The position numbers and the translations under genes are program-made. A stretch of 64,000 nt of DNA, taken from Theocolax elegans. Its lineage: Eukaryota; Arthropoda; Insecta; Hymenoptera; Cerocephalidae. How positions within the stretch are numbered: position 1 is the first letter of the stretch; every line of letters begins with the position of its first letter. This document shows positions 21,883 to 32,266 of this stretch, piece by piece. The stretch is taken from the NCBI GenBank assembly GCA_026168455.1, contig CM047429.1:31951850-32015849 (forward strand), written 5' to 3'. The notes under the pieces are model-generated. The model saw only the letters and a list, made by a program, of their open reading frames with translations. It made no database searches and was not told the DNA's origin.

Positions 21883-24800
21883 AAACCCGCAAGTATTTTG
21901 TGTTAACACCTATTTTATATGTAACTTATATTTAACATTTTATATATATAAAGTTTCTGCAATTAAAAGTACTTAAATCAAAGCGGTATAATCGACAAGT
22001 ATTTTGTAACAATGGCCAAAAAGAGCTAAAAATCTGTACATATTATTTTTAGAAAGTGTTTAATTTATAATTTTTGTAATTCGCACGTATGGGTGGATTC
22101 CAAACATATTTTCAAAATAATTATCCGGTAGTTAAATTAAAGAATTACTTAGTCCATTTTTTTAAAACCTTCAAGACGGCATAAATCCGCATAAGTATGG
22201 GTATTTTCCAATCACGGTTTTTAAATTTTTTTTCAATATTTCACATTTTTGCTAAAAATAATTTTTTTTATAAATAAAATTTATCTAATAAATAACTTTA
22301 ATTATTACTCCCAGCTTTTGTCTGTTTCTTCAAATTTTAATTAAATATTTTTTTTTATATTACAAATCTCCATATATGAAGCTTTTGATGCAATTGTAAG
22401 GACTGAAATCAAACTGGAATCGACAAGTATTTTGAATCTAACTCCCATGTTTTCTCTACTTATTTATATTTTATTACACCTTTTTTATATATTCCATAAT
22501 AGTTTTCTGCAATTGAAAATATTGAAATCAAAAACACCTTCCAAGAAGGTGTCAAAACCCGCAAGTATTTTGTGTTGACACCTTTTTTATATGTAACTTA
22601 TATTTAACATTATGTATATATATATATATACAGTTTCTGCAATTGAAAGTACTGAAATCAAAGCGGTATAATCGACAAGTATTTTGTATATATTACCGTA
22701 AATTTGTGATTAATTAAACATTTACATATATTTCTTAAACTCCAGAAAAAGTTCTGCAATAGAAAGTACTGAAATCAAAGCGGAATCAACAAGTATTTAT
22801 TTTTAAAAATATAAATATCTATTAAATTGAAAACAAACATTTTTTCAGAAAAGCATCCTACAAATTTACATTTCAATTCTAGTCCTGACATGTCCTACAA
22901 GCAATAAATAAATAATTTTTTAATAATTTTATTAATTTCTGCAAAACTGATAAAAAATAAATTTCTGACTTTTTTATTCTCTTTAAATACACAATGTCTA
23001 TCCTTCCCGTGTCTTACAGCAATAGATAAACAATTTTATATAATAATAATAATAATATTCATTTGTGCAAAATTAATTTCTGCAAAACTAATAAAAAAGT
23101 AATTTCTCTCTTTTTTATTCTCTTTAAATAAAATAATACTTGCACCACTCGTTGAATTGCTTTCTTTCTCTTGTATGTTAAGTCTAATTCTAACTGCATG
23201 ACACACTGCATATGCATGTTTCTATCAAGGGCTTATAAATATTTTAAGGTAAGATTAAGTATATATATGACTTAATGTTTCTCATGAGACCTGTATATAT
23301 CGTATCAGCGATTAATTTTTATTTGACTTCAGCAGTTAAACAAAGCACCCGCACTTGACAACTATTTATGATTAGAAAAAGAATAGACACGTTCAATTCC
23401 AATTTAGAAATATTAGGTTTTAAACATTAGATTGCTTTATTTCAACTTTTTTTAAACTATCATCAGTATACAAGAGGATAAGGTAAAAGTACCAATGACT
23501 GGACAAGTCCCAGATGCTGGACACGAATGGAAAATTACGTTTTGCAAAATTATGAGAGCAGACATATAAACGTATTTAATATATTTAAATACTTTGAACA
23601 TTCGTTAGCTTAAGCGAAAAAAAGTTTTATGTCGGTTTTGTTTTAATTTATATAAAAAATCAATATTTGACTAATGATGTTCACAATACTAAAATAACGG
23701 ATTTTCTGAACGATTTGCTAAGAAATTCGCGTGCACGCTTAAGGCGATTTGGGATATATTTATTAGTTATAACATCTAAAAAATGCATAAACATAATTTT
23801 TAATGTACTATAATCAATATTAAACAATATGTTTTTGTTGCTTTATACTTTTTTTTATTAAAAATATAGTTTATATTATTTGTTACGTTCTATCGAGGTT
23901 TGTCCTAGTAACTGACCAGTGTAATAATTTCTCATGATCTCGACTTTTGTTCTAAATTATTATTTATTCATTAAAGAATTGAGTAAGTATTAACTATTTT
24001 ACAGTTATATTTATTTATACTATAATGTATGTAGTTGTTTTTCATATTAATTTAATACATTGTACGTAAGAAAAATTAGTAAATTTAGAATAAGACAAAG
24101 TTAACCTACAAATTTTATAATTAAATACTGCATATTAAAATAACTGTTTCAGTTTTTTCATTTAATATTAATATAAGTGTGTAAATATTAATCAGAAACA
24201 TTCATACATTGTTAAATTTGTTAAAATTTTGTAATAAACGTATTTAATTTAAGGAGTCCGCCAATAAGTATAAAGACGTTCCAAGACGTATAAATCATGC
24301 CTTATCTTTTACTTTGACTAGCGATATTTCATTTGCAAAAAAAATGATTTTCGGGAAATGAAAGGAAAAGCCAAAATTAACCGACAAAGTTTCATTTTTA
24401 ACATTGCAAGTATATCTATATATACAAATTTTGAATGTATATAGATATACTTCAAATGCTTTCCGTTGGCGTTCTCCTTTCTTATTTAACCTTTACTTTA
24501 CTTTATATACTTTCCTTCGTAAAAAACTTTATACATTAATTAATAAATAATTATATTCTCTGCACAGATTTTACGTATTTATTAATTATTTATTATGGTG
24601 CAGTTGCTTTTTAAATTATCATTTACAGCATGGTAAAGTTACGTACAGTTATTGGGACGTATGCATTCGGACAGAGGTACAATCACGTTATGTTAGTCCA
24701 GATATTGGTTCAATGTCATCAATTGTATTTTCATTTATATTATGAAAATTAAACATGAAGATTAGTGCGTTTGCAATGCAACACACGCTATAAAGCAAAT

Positions 24801-26222
24801 ACTTTTTATTAGAACTAATAGTTTTTAATTTTGTGTATATTTTTCAACAAACTATACATTAAACATAATGTCTAATATCCTTAGGTGTTCAGTAATTGGT
24901 ACATTTACCTTATTAGTAAATCATAAAAAAATTTTGAAATACTTAACCAACGGTGGTGCAAGAATTATTTTATTTAAAGAGAATAAAAAAGAGAGAAATT
25001 ACTTTTTTATTAGTTTTGCAGAAATTAATTTTGCACAAATGAATATTATTATTATTATTATATAAAATTGTTTATCTATTGCTGTAAGACACGGGAAGGA
25101 TAGACATTGTGTATTTAAAGAGAATAAAAAAGTCAGAAATTTATTTTTTATCAGTTTTGCAGAAATTAATAAAATTATTAAAAAATTATTTATTTATTGC
25201 TTGTAGGACATGTCAGGACTAGAATTGAAATGTAAATTTGTAGGATGCTTTTCTGAAAAAATGTTTGTTTTCAATTTAATAGATATTTATATTTTTAAAA
25301 ATAAATACTTGTTGATTCCGCTTTGATTTCAGTACTTTCTATTGCAGAACTTTTTCTGGAGTTTAAGAAATATATGTAAATGTTTAATTAATCACAAATT
25401 TACGGTAATATATACAAAATACTTGTCGATTATACCGCTTTGATTTCAGTACTTTCAATTGCAGAAACTGTATATATATATATATACATAATGTTAAATA
25501 TAAGTTACATATAAAAAAGGTGTCAACACAAAATACTTGCGGGTTTTGACACCTTCTTGGAAGGTGTTTTTGATTTCAATATTTTCAATTGCAGAAAACT
25601 ATTATGGAATATATAAAAAAGGTGTAATAAAATATAAATAAGTAGAGAAAACATGGGAGTTAGATTCAAAATACTTGTCGATTCCAGTTTGATTTCAGTC
25701 CTTACAATTGCATCAAAAGCTTCATATATGGAGATTTGTAATATAAAAAAAAATATTTAATTAAAATTTTGAAGAAACAGACAAAAGCTGGGAGTAATAA
25801 TTAAAGTTATTTATTAGATAAATTTTATTTATAAAAAAAAATTATTTTTAGCAAAAATGTGAAATATTGAAAAAAAATTTAAAAACCGTGATTGGAAAAT
25901 ACCCATACTTATGCGGATTTATGCCGTCTTGAAGGTTTTAAAAAAATGGACTAAGTAATTCTTTAATTTAACTACCGGATAATTATTTTGAAAATATGTT
26001 TGGAATCCACCCATACGTGCGAATTACAAAAATTATAAATTAAACACTTTCTAAAAATAATATGTACAGATTTTTAGCTCTTTTTGGCCATTGTTACAAA
26101 ATACTTGTCGATTATACCGCTTTGATTTAAGTACTTTTAATTGCAGAAACTTTATATATATAAAATGTTAAATATATAAGTTACATATAAAATAGGTGTT
26201 AACACAAAATACTTGCGGGTTT
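21883..26222. repeat. large foldback element, 1.27-kb arms, 1.8-kb loop
   Basis: The left arm 21883-23154 is the reverse complement of 24948-26222 at very high identity. The arms contain the family core (TTCTGCAATTGAAAGTACTG then AAATCAAAGCGGTATAATCG) and the hairpin ACACCTTCCAAGAAGGTGT. The loop (23155-24947) is AT-rich DNA without a recognisable gene. Arm identity suggests recent formation or ongoing gene conversion. Sequence just left of the arm (21860-21882) repeats the hairpin unit. Confidence 0.88.
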
Positions 26223-26570
26223 ATAATATACACTCAAAATGTGAAAAAAAGCGAAGAGAATAGTTGCACTTTAAACCAGTAACTTTAAGTGAAAAAATTT
26301 TTTTATCTACCTTATAATCTGCATAATCTGTTGGGATGTCCAGAGAATACTTGCTGTTTGGCAGGGTCTCTGGGCGGTGCTCGATTGAAAAAACCAAGGA
26401 CCCATAAGAAGGCTCACCCAGATGTGGCAATATTGCTATACACTTCGGGGGGCTAAAGATGGGAAATGGAAAACAGGGCGCAAAGGGAATACCCAAGTGC
26501 CTGGCATAACCTAGTCAAATAGGAGGGTGCCAACTGAGTAACTTAATAATAATAATAATAATAATATAAT
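26223..26570. other. possible non-LTR 3' end with (AAT)n tail
   Basis: About 26320-26530 is less AT-rich than its surroundings and runs into an (AAT)n tract at about 26547-26570, a layout common at 3' ends of non-LTR elements. No protein motif was recognised, so the call is tentative. Confidence 0.25.
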
Positions 26571-27660
26571 CTGCAAATAACGCCTGAAATCTACGAAAAT
26601 TTACGATTTGTTAGTTTTTTAATACATTTACGATGGCCATATAGATCCCGCCATGTATAAACTATATGGTAAGATATTTATGTTTATCAAAGAAGCTATA
26701 ATATATAAGTTATTTTGATGATTCAAGGTTACTTATTCGATAAATTAACAATAACCATCGCATTGTAAAGTTGCTAAAAAATTTGTACGCTTCAGCGCAG
26801 AAGTGAGATATTTTTTTCGTGTTGTTCCTATAAACTATGTTCAAAAATTTTTTTTTGCTTTACCTATTGATTAATGAAATCCATCTATTTTTAATTCATA
26901 TTTTGTGATTATTAAAACTTAAAAATTTCTTAGCAATGAATGTCTTAGTCTGAATGTTTTAACAATATACCCAAAATTTACCAGATTTTTAAATTGATTA
27001 TTTAAAATTACAATGTTTGCGTTGAAAGTTTATGACTCATTTACTAATAATTAGCATCTAAAAAATGTTTACTCAATTCCCACATAGCACAGAATGTTTT
27101 TAAAATGTTTTTAGAAGGTTTCTGAGGAATGTTTGAAAACTTTAAAAAACATTTTAAAAAATGTTTTTAAGAATAATCTATGTCCACTTATTGTACACTT
27201 AAAATCATTCTTGGATAACATTTGTAAAAGGTATTTGTAAATGTTTTAAGAAATGTTTTATAAACGTAATAACAACATTATGTTCAAGGAAAGGGTATCT
27301 TTTAAAAACTTTATTTATCCTTTTATAAACGTTGCAGAAATATTTCATAGAAACTTTTTTAAAAATTGTTTCAAAGACATTGTTTAAACACTTATACTTA
27401 TAGCACGCTTAAAAACATCCTTTAAGATGTATTTTTTTTTTGTTATTTAACGTCGCTCTATTTATGCTGCCAGGGCTAATCAGCGACGGAGGTGAACGGT
27501 GTGTCTGTAAACAAAGCACATGTAGTTGAAACAGTGGTGCTTGTGTCCATCGGAAGATATCATCGGTCACTGTAATTAGTCTAATAATTACAGTTTCCTG
27601 TCCTCCCGATGGAACCACCGCGATCCTCTTTACATCTTCGCGTCCCTAACGTTCCCTATA
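26571..27660. other. intergenic, AAAATGTTTTT-type repeats
   Basis: No gene seen. About 27090-27400 is rich in aaaatgtttttaaaa and its complement, resembling a small AT-rich MITE. A GC-richer stretch begins near 27450. Confidence 0.35.
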
Positions 27661-27769
27661 GTTCAGATGCCCGTGCCTCTCATGCACTGAAAAATGCACG
27701 AAACGCACGCGCACCTGAACTGGCGTCACATTATAGTGACACGCCGAGCCACTGAGTCGCGGTGTTCGA

Positions 27770-27872
27770 AAAATGCACATGAAAAAAATTTTTCAGAGGT
27801 ACACGTCTGGGATCGAACCCACGACCCTCGGTGTGAGAGTCGGGAGCTCTACCCATGAGCCACCGCGGCTCC
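27770..27872 (-). mobile_element. tRNA-like SINE head
   Basis: On the minus strand, agccgcggtggctcatgggt (27870 to 27851) carries an RNA polymerase III A-box-like TGGCTCATGGG, and gggttcgatccc a near-consensus B box (27822-27811). A D-arm-like gctc/gagc pairing is present, but the anticodon and T stems do not fold well. I therefore read it as a tRNA-derived SINE head or decayed tRNA, not a functional tRNA. Its body may extend left on the minus strand toward 27640. Confidence 0.55.
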
Positions 27873-27959
27873 AAACTATATATTATATACCATGCTATCG
27901 TATACTACCCTCTATATTATATAAATATTTCGCCGCCGCTGTGTCTACGATTTCAGGAT

Positions 27960-29705
27960 TCTATATATATATACATAGTGCATGTTTTCAATTAGGATGC
28001 TTCCCAGAAAGGTGGAAGGTACAGAGGCTGGTGCTTCTCCCAAAGGGGAGCCGACCACCGGAGAACCCTTCCTCGTACCGGCCACTCAGTTTGTTAGATA
28101 CAGCTGGGAAGCTATTCGAGCGGGTCATTTGTGCCAGGCTGCAAGCAGCCAATGCCATCGGTGGTACTAGGATTTCTAGGCGCATGTGTGCTATCATCGC
28201 ACTGAATATCCGCAATGCCTTCAACTCGGCTCAGTGGGACAACATTATGTTGTCCTTGAAACAATTAAAGGTGCTACCTCATAAAACGGATCCTCCTCTA
28301 TGACACCGAGGATGCGCCGCACTCCTTTAACATCACCGGAGGCGTGCCTGAGGGTTCGGTCTTGGGACCTCTTCTTTGGAACGTCAATTACGATGGACTG
28401 CTTAGGCAGCAGCTTCCACAGGGAGTGTCGATGGTGGCTTCTGCGGACGATGTGGCTTCGGTCGTCGTCGCAAGGAGCATCGATGAGATGGAATATCTCG
28501 GAGATGTCTCTATCGCGGTTGTGGCTGTATGGTTGAGTACCCATGGGCTGTGTCCGGCGGCTGAAAAGACCAAGGCGGTACTTATCTTTAGAACGAAGCA
28601 AAGGAGATACGCCACCTTTACTGTAAATGGTAAACGTATAAGATCGGCGGACACGGTGAAATACCTAGGAGTCATCTTGGACGCGCGGCTAACATTAAAG
28701 GAACACCTAGTGAGTGCAGGGTCGAAAGCCGCAGGAGTGGCTAGAGCTTTGTCAGGCATAATGCTCAAGATCGGAGGGCCAAAGCAGCCAAATCGAGCCC
28801 TCTTAGCGACAGTGGTAAGCTCGGTAATTTTATATGGAGCTCCGATTTGGGCGGTTGCCCTAAGAAGTAACCTAAGCTACGGTGCATCCTGTCGGCGAGC
28901 CTGTAGAATAGCCGCACTGAGGGTGGCTCATGCTTATAGAACCGTGTCAGATATAGCCCTATACCGAAAAATCAGTTAAAAAATTTTTGGAATTTTACTA
29001 ACCTTACCCTTTTCTCTTCTACCTACCACCCCATCACCATTTGATGGAGGATAAATAAAGTGTGGTTGTCATATTGTTATTCACCGTAAGCGAAAATCTC
29101 CATTTGAGTGTTTTTTATTTATATTTTTCTCGGTGATCGCGGGAATTCCTCCCATCGATCTTTCGGCGATAGAGAGGGCTGATATGTACGGAAAAGGTCG
29201 GCGTACCTTAGAAAACAGCAGCGAAGCAGCACGTGGTAGTAGCAGTCGGTGGTCAAACAGGACCATCGAACTGTGGCAGCAAGGATGGGATTCGGCAAGC
29301 GAAGGTCGCTGGACCCACCGCGTCATCCCAGCTGTCGCCAAGTGAACGAGTAGGAAACACGGATTCGTCACCTTCCACCTGACCCAGGTGCTTACCGGGC
29401 ATGGGTGTCTTCGCCGTTACTTGCACCGCATCCGTATATACGGGAGTGCGGAGTGCCCGACCTGCCCTGGTGTCGACGAAGACGTGGAGCACGTCTTGTC
29501 CTGGTGTCCTCGAATCGCTGAAGAAAGAGGTGTTTTGCAAGCCTTTTGAAAGGGGCCTTGGACACCAGAGGGTAACAGGATGTGCCTTCTTGGTTCGCAA
29601 GAAGATTGGGATTCCGTAGTGACCTTAGCAACATCCATTGTGGGGCGGCTGAACCATATTAGAAAAGAAGAAGAGCGTACAAGGGGCGACATTAGTAGCC
29701 GCTCC
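27960..29705 (+). pseudogene. R1-like non-LTR retrotransposon, RT to zinc knuckle
   Basis: In order: RT block with GCFPERWKVQRLVLLPKG and SYRPLSLLDTAGKLFERVI (to about 28150); IALNIRNAFNSAQWDNI (about 28195-28245), where motif A has Asn at the position normally Asp; GGVPEGSVLGPLLWN and SADD (about 28334-28450); VKYLGVILDARLT and the thumb region to about 28975; AGIPPIDLSAIERADMYGK (about 29133-29190); and a C-terminal CX2CX8HX4C knuckle, CPTCPGVDEDVEHVLSWC, near 29455-29510. There is a deletion near 28160-28190, a frame break near 28280, and a roughly 150-bp AT-rich insertion at about 28980-29130. It is inactive. Confidence 0.8.
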
Positions 29706-29827
29706 ACATGCATGAGACAATGATATTATTGGCGATCACAAAATTGTACTTAATATTTATAACGGATCTAATATTCAATGTAATGCTTGACATACAGATG
29801 CAGAATTTTGTAAAGATAAAATAAATA

Positions 29828-30068
29828 TTAACCTTTAGAGGACGGGAATTTTCTGGTTCAAAAAAGCTTCTTTGTTCAATAAAATTAATGTCTAAAAACA
29901 TCGGATCACTTTTAACCTTTAGAGAACGGGGATTTGGGTTTACTTTTTTCTCTCACTTTTCTATAGAAATGGAGTTTGTATGATGTCTCACATCTCAAAA
30001 CTAACACATGTAAAGGGTCGATCATGGGCATGGCCCGTATAGGGGCCATCCCGTCCTCTAAAGGTTAA
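29828..30068. mobile_element. piggyBac-type MITE flanked by TTAA
   Basis: TTAA at 29828-29831 followed by CCTTTAGAGGACGGGA is mirrored by TCCCGTCCTCTAAAGG followed by TTAA at 30065-30068. A second left-type end, TTAACCTTTAGAGAACGGGG, lies inside at about 29909-29928. TTAA target sites are the hallmark of the piggyBac superfamily. No transposase frame, so non-autonomous. Confidence 0.8.
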
Positions 30069-30673
30069 TCAAGTATAAGAACATACACATTTCCATGATA
30101 TATATTCCATTTTTTAAGATAATTATATTAGAAACAGTAATGGAAAAAGAAAATTCAAATTTTAACACTGGTAATGTAAAATGTTATAAATCCATCTTAA
30201 AAATTAATACAAAAATTTATTTACTTTAAGAAGAAAGTTTTATTACTCTAAAAGTATACAAAATATTAATGACATAGAACTTTTGGACGATGATTTTACG
30301 CCATTAAATAAATTAATTTTAGGAGGTTAAGTTCTATTTAGATCCATTTAAAATAATCCAAGTTTTAATTAGTTATTATAAACACTCCAATTTAGTAAGT
30401 ATATGCACTTTATAATTATTAAAATATGAATTTGAACTTTAAATGAATTTATATAGTTTAACATTTATAGTTTATATTCAATATGTATCAATTTTTTATC
30501 ATTTTTATATTTAGTGGTAAAAGTTTTTTATTTATAAATTTATAAATTATAATCATATTTAAAAATAAATTAAATTTTTAATTTAGAAATTTCACCCTTC
30601 ACTGTTGAATTAGTAAATAGCCGATTGTTAAAAATCAATAATAAATAAATCCTATGTATTTATTTAAGTGCAC
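30069..30673. other. AT-rich interval left of the Penelope/Polinton junction
   Basis: No gene or clear repeat seen; A/T-dominated with short direct repeats. Confidence 0.4.
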
Positions 30674-30737
30674 AACGTTTTGTCTGCTAAATTTGCAGAC
30701 CTCTTCAGGTGCTGAATTTATTGGACAAAATTATAAA
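30674..30737 (-). mobile_element. Penelope-like 3' end with hammerhead-like hairpin
   Basis: On the minus strand ctgaagag is followed by the stem GTCTGC-aaattta-GCAGAC and then aaaacgtt. This resembles the CUGANGA..stem II..GAAAC core of the hammerhead ribozymes that Penelope-like elements carry, with the core G12 position replaced by A. The orientation agrees with the Penelope reverse transcriptase right of the Polinton. The match is partial. Confidence 0.4.
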
Positions 30738-30743
30738 TATATA

Positions 30744-30770
30744 AGTAGTTATGCGGCCACCATGGACAGT
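30744..30770 (+). repeat. Polinton left terminal inverted repeat, outer part
   Basis: AGTAGTTATGCGGCCACCAT and the following bases match the reverse complement of the right end with one difference (C for T). The repeat is interrupted after GGACAGT by the 1.36-kb insertion and resumes at 32133. Confidence 0.75.
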
Positions 30771-31041
30771 ATTCTATGACTGTCTTAGAGTCTTTCCTTA
30801 GGGCAATATCACCGCATCAATCCGCAGTATTTGCTGCCCCGAAGCCCTCGTCAACAAGCTTTACAGTTAATCGGTTTCCCTTGTCGGCGTTGGTGCCTAA
30901 AGCTTCCCCGATGCGTTCAAAAAGTAAAAACTCTCATGAGGGCCTCATGGCATCGATTAACCTCGATGAGAGGCCACTAAGTGTACCAAAACTCCTTACT
31001 ACAGCCCGCCGCATTACACGGTTAGCCTAGAGTCGTAATTC

Positions 31042-31359
31042 TTGGTAAGAATTCGGCGGTGTTTAGCTCCCCGCCGTCTTCCGCTTTCGAACATAAGCAG
31101 CATCCGGGTCAGATCGCTTCACCCGTCAAGCCTGCTTGCAACCACACACCCCGCAGAGTCCAACCCAATACTGGGGACACGCTGGCGTTTCACTTTCGAC
31201 TCAGAGGTACGCCAACGTGGGGCTCGGATCCCAGTCCCTGCGTACCAGAGTAAAGTCATCCTGGTCCAACTGTCGACATGCCGAAGCACGCCTCCCTATT
31301 ACTCCCCGGATCCCCGAGGAGTTTTTGCGGTAGGTAGCCTTACGTTCGAATGTTCGTGA
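31042..31359 (+). CDS. unrecognised ORF ending at the hairpin array
   Basis: 105 codons from ATG to a TGA that lies inside the first hairpin stem. The C-terminal half (GTRWRFTFDSEVRQRGARIP through PRGVFAVGSLTFECS) looks more protein-like than the Ser/Arg-rich start. Frames at 30776-31030 and 31059-31253 in other phases also look coding-like, so one longer protein with two frameshifts is possible. No family recognised. Confidence 0.3.
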   Translation: MVRIRRCLAPRRLPLSNISSIRVRSLHPSSLLATTHPAESNPILGTRWRFTFDSEVRQRGARIPVPAYQSKVILVQLSTCRSTPPYYSPDPRGVFAVGSLTFECS

Positions 31360-31462
31360 AGGGTAAAGCATTCGTCACTCCCTTCACGAACTCTCTAGGG
31401 GATACCGTTCAAAAATCCCCTGAAAGAGAAAAAAGCGTACAAACCAAAAGGCTTGTACGCTA
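31352..31462 (+). ncRNA. three-hairpin structured unit, copy 1
   Basis: Stem 1: GTTCGTGAAGGG (31352-31363) pairs perfectly with CCCTTCACGAAC (31380-31391) across a 16-nt loop. Stem 2: AGGGGAT (31397-31403) with ATCCCCT (31415-31421). Stem 3: AGCGTACAA (31434-31442) with TTGTACGCT (31453-31461). A purine-rich linker gaaagagaaaaa joins stems 2 and 3. The strand is assigned from the upstream ORF only. Confidence 0.6.
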
Positions 31463-31464
31463 TT

Positions 31465-31577
31465 GCTTATGAAAGGTAAAACATTCAACAATCCTTCCAT
31501 AAGCCTTCCAAGGGATACCGTTCGAAAAATCCCTTGAAAGAGAGAAAAATTGCGTACAAGCAAAAGCTTGTACGCAA
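31465..31577 (+). ncRNA. three-hairpin structured unit, copy 2
   Basis: Stem 1: GCTTATGAAAGG (31465-31476) with CCTTCCATAAGC (31493-31504), one mismatch, again a 16-nt loop. Stem 2: CAAGGGAT (31509-31516) with ATCCCTTG (31529-31536). Stem 3: TTGCGTACAAGC (31550-31561) with GCTTGTACGCAA (31566-31577) around an AAAA loop. Relative to copy 1, stem 1 has four paired changes that keep base pairing and stem 2 has one. Loops and linkers are similar in sequence. Confidence 0.6.
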
Positions 31578-31791
31578 CGGTGTTTTTAACATCTCACTCA
31601 ACGCAAAGCCTTCAGTTCGGATGTGTATCACAACTCGACTTACTGACTTTATACGAAGAGAATTTTGATGAAAGGGACACCCTTCTATGAGACATCCCAG
31701 CGACTCGTCTGGATGAGAAACTACTTCGGTCCGGATGTGCCCCAAGGCAGACCTCGAAAGGCCCGCCTCAGTATTTTGACGCTGCACGTAG

Positions 31792-31999
31792 TACACCCCG
31801 AAGGATGTCTACTTTGATTTAGCGGCCGTCCCTTCATCCGTAGGTAGAGTCTCCCTTGACGAGTTCGCCCAGATGAATAGCAGAATCGTTAACGGCATAT
31901 TTTTGATAACCAAGCGTGTTAGTAACCAAGAAATATCGCATGTTAAACAGTTGATCGCCGACATAGGCTCGACGAAGCAACTCGATTTCGAGGCGCACT
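31792..31999 (+). CDS. unrecognised ORF fragment in the GC-rich insertion
   Basis: An open stretch of about 68 codons without a start codon, after a TAG at 31789-31791 and ending at TAG 31997-31999. It reads PKDVYFDLAAVPSSVGRVSL onward, then QEISHVKQLIADIGSTKQL. The composition looks like real protein, not chance. Family unknown; probably the C-terminal end of a decayed gene. Confidence 0.3.
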
Positions 32000-32132
32000 A
32001 GTGGCAATCCTCTTCCTCCACTATCGTAGGAGGTCTATATCGGACCCTCGGAATTGGGGGCCGAGTCACTCACCCTCTCCCAACTCAGGAAATCTGAGAA
32101 CAGGATTCCGCCAAGTGGCCACCATGGACAGT

Positions 32133-32156
32133 CAAAACATGACCGACCTTGACCCC
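32133..32156 (+). repeat. Polinton left terminal inverted repeat, inner part
   Basis: caaaacatgaccgacctt and the following gacccc match the reverse complement of 47592-47615 exactly. Beyond this the two ends share only short blocks (a ccgc/gacg block and cgctgagtcat). Confidence 0.75.
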
Positions 32157-32266
32157 AGTGGGGGGAAGGGGGAAATACAGTCTGTCCTAGGTGAGCCGCC
32201 GACGAGTGTGTCTTCGCTGAGTCATTGATCTTACATGATATGTTTATAAACATAGCTGGGTTAAAT

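Larger units (their letters stand above)
30771..32132. mobile_element. GC-rich insertion of unknown origin with 16-bp direct repeats
   Basis: GGCCACCATGGACAGT occurs at 30755-30770 and again at 32117-32132, while the right Polinton end has it once in an otherwise continuous terminal repeat. The intervening 1362 bp therefore looks inserted with a target duplication. It is visibly GC-richer than anything around it. It contains broken open frames on the plus strand, two copies of a three-hairpin unit, and no recognised transposase, RT or poly(A) tail. A retroposed RNA (cellular or viral) or an unknown non-autonomous element would fit. I cannot name it. Confidence 0.6.

Noticed and set aside
26221..26496. 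91-codon minus-strand ORF as a gene
   Set aside because: No recognisable domain and it opposes the direction implied by the (AAT)n tail; kept only as a possible element 3' end.
27799..27872. Functional tRNA gene on the minus strand
   Set aside because: A and B boxes are good, but the anticodon and T stems do not pair properly and the anticodon cannot be placed; a SINE head fits better.
30776..31800. Ribosomal RNA fragment
   Set aside because: The GC-rich segment first suggested rDNA, but I found no recognisable conserved rRNA stretch on either strand.
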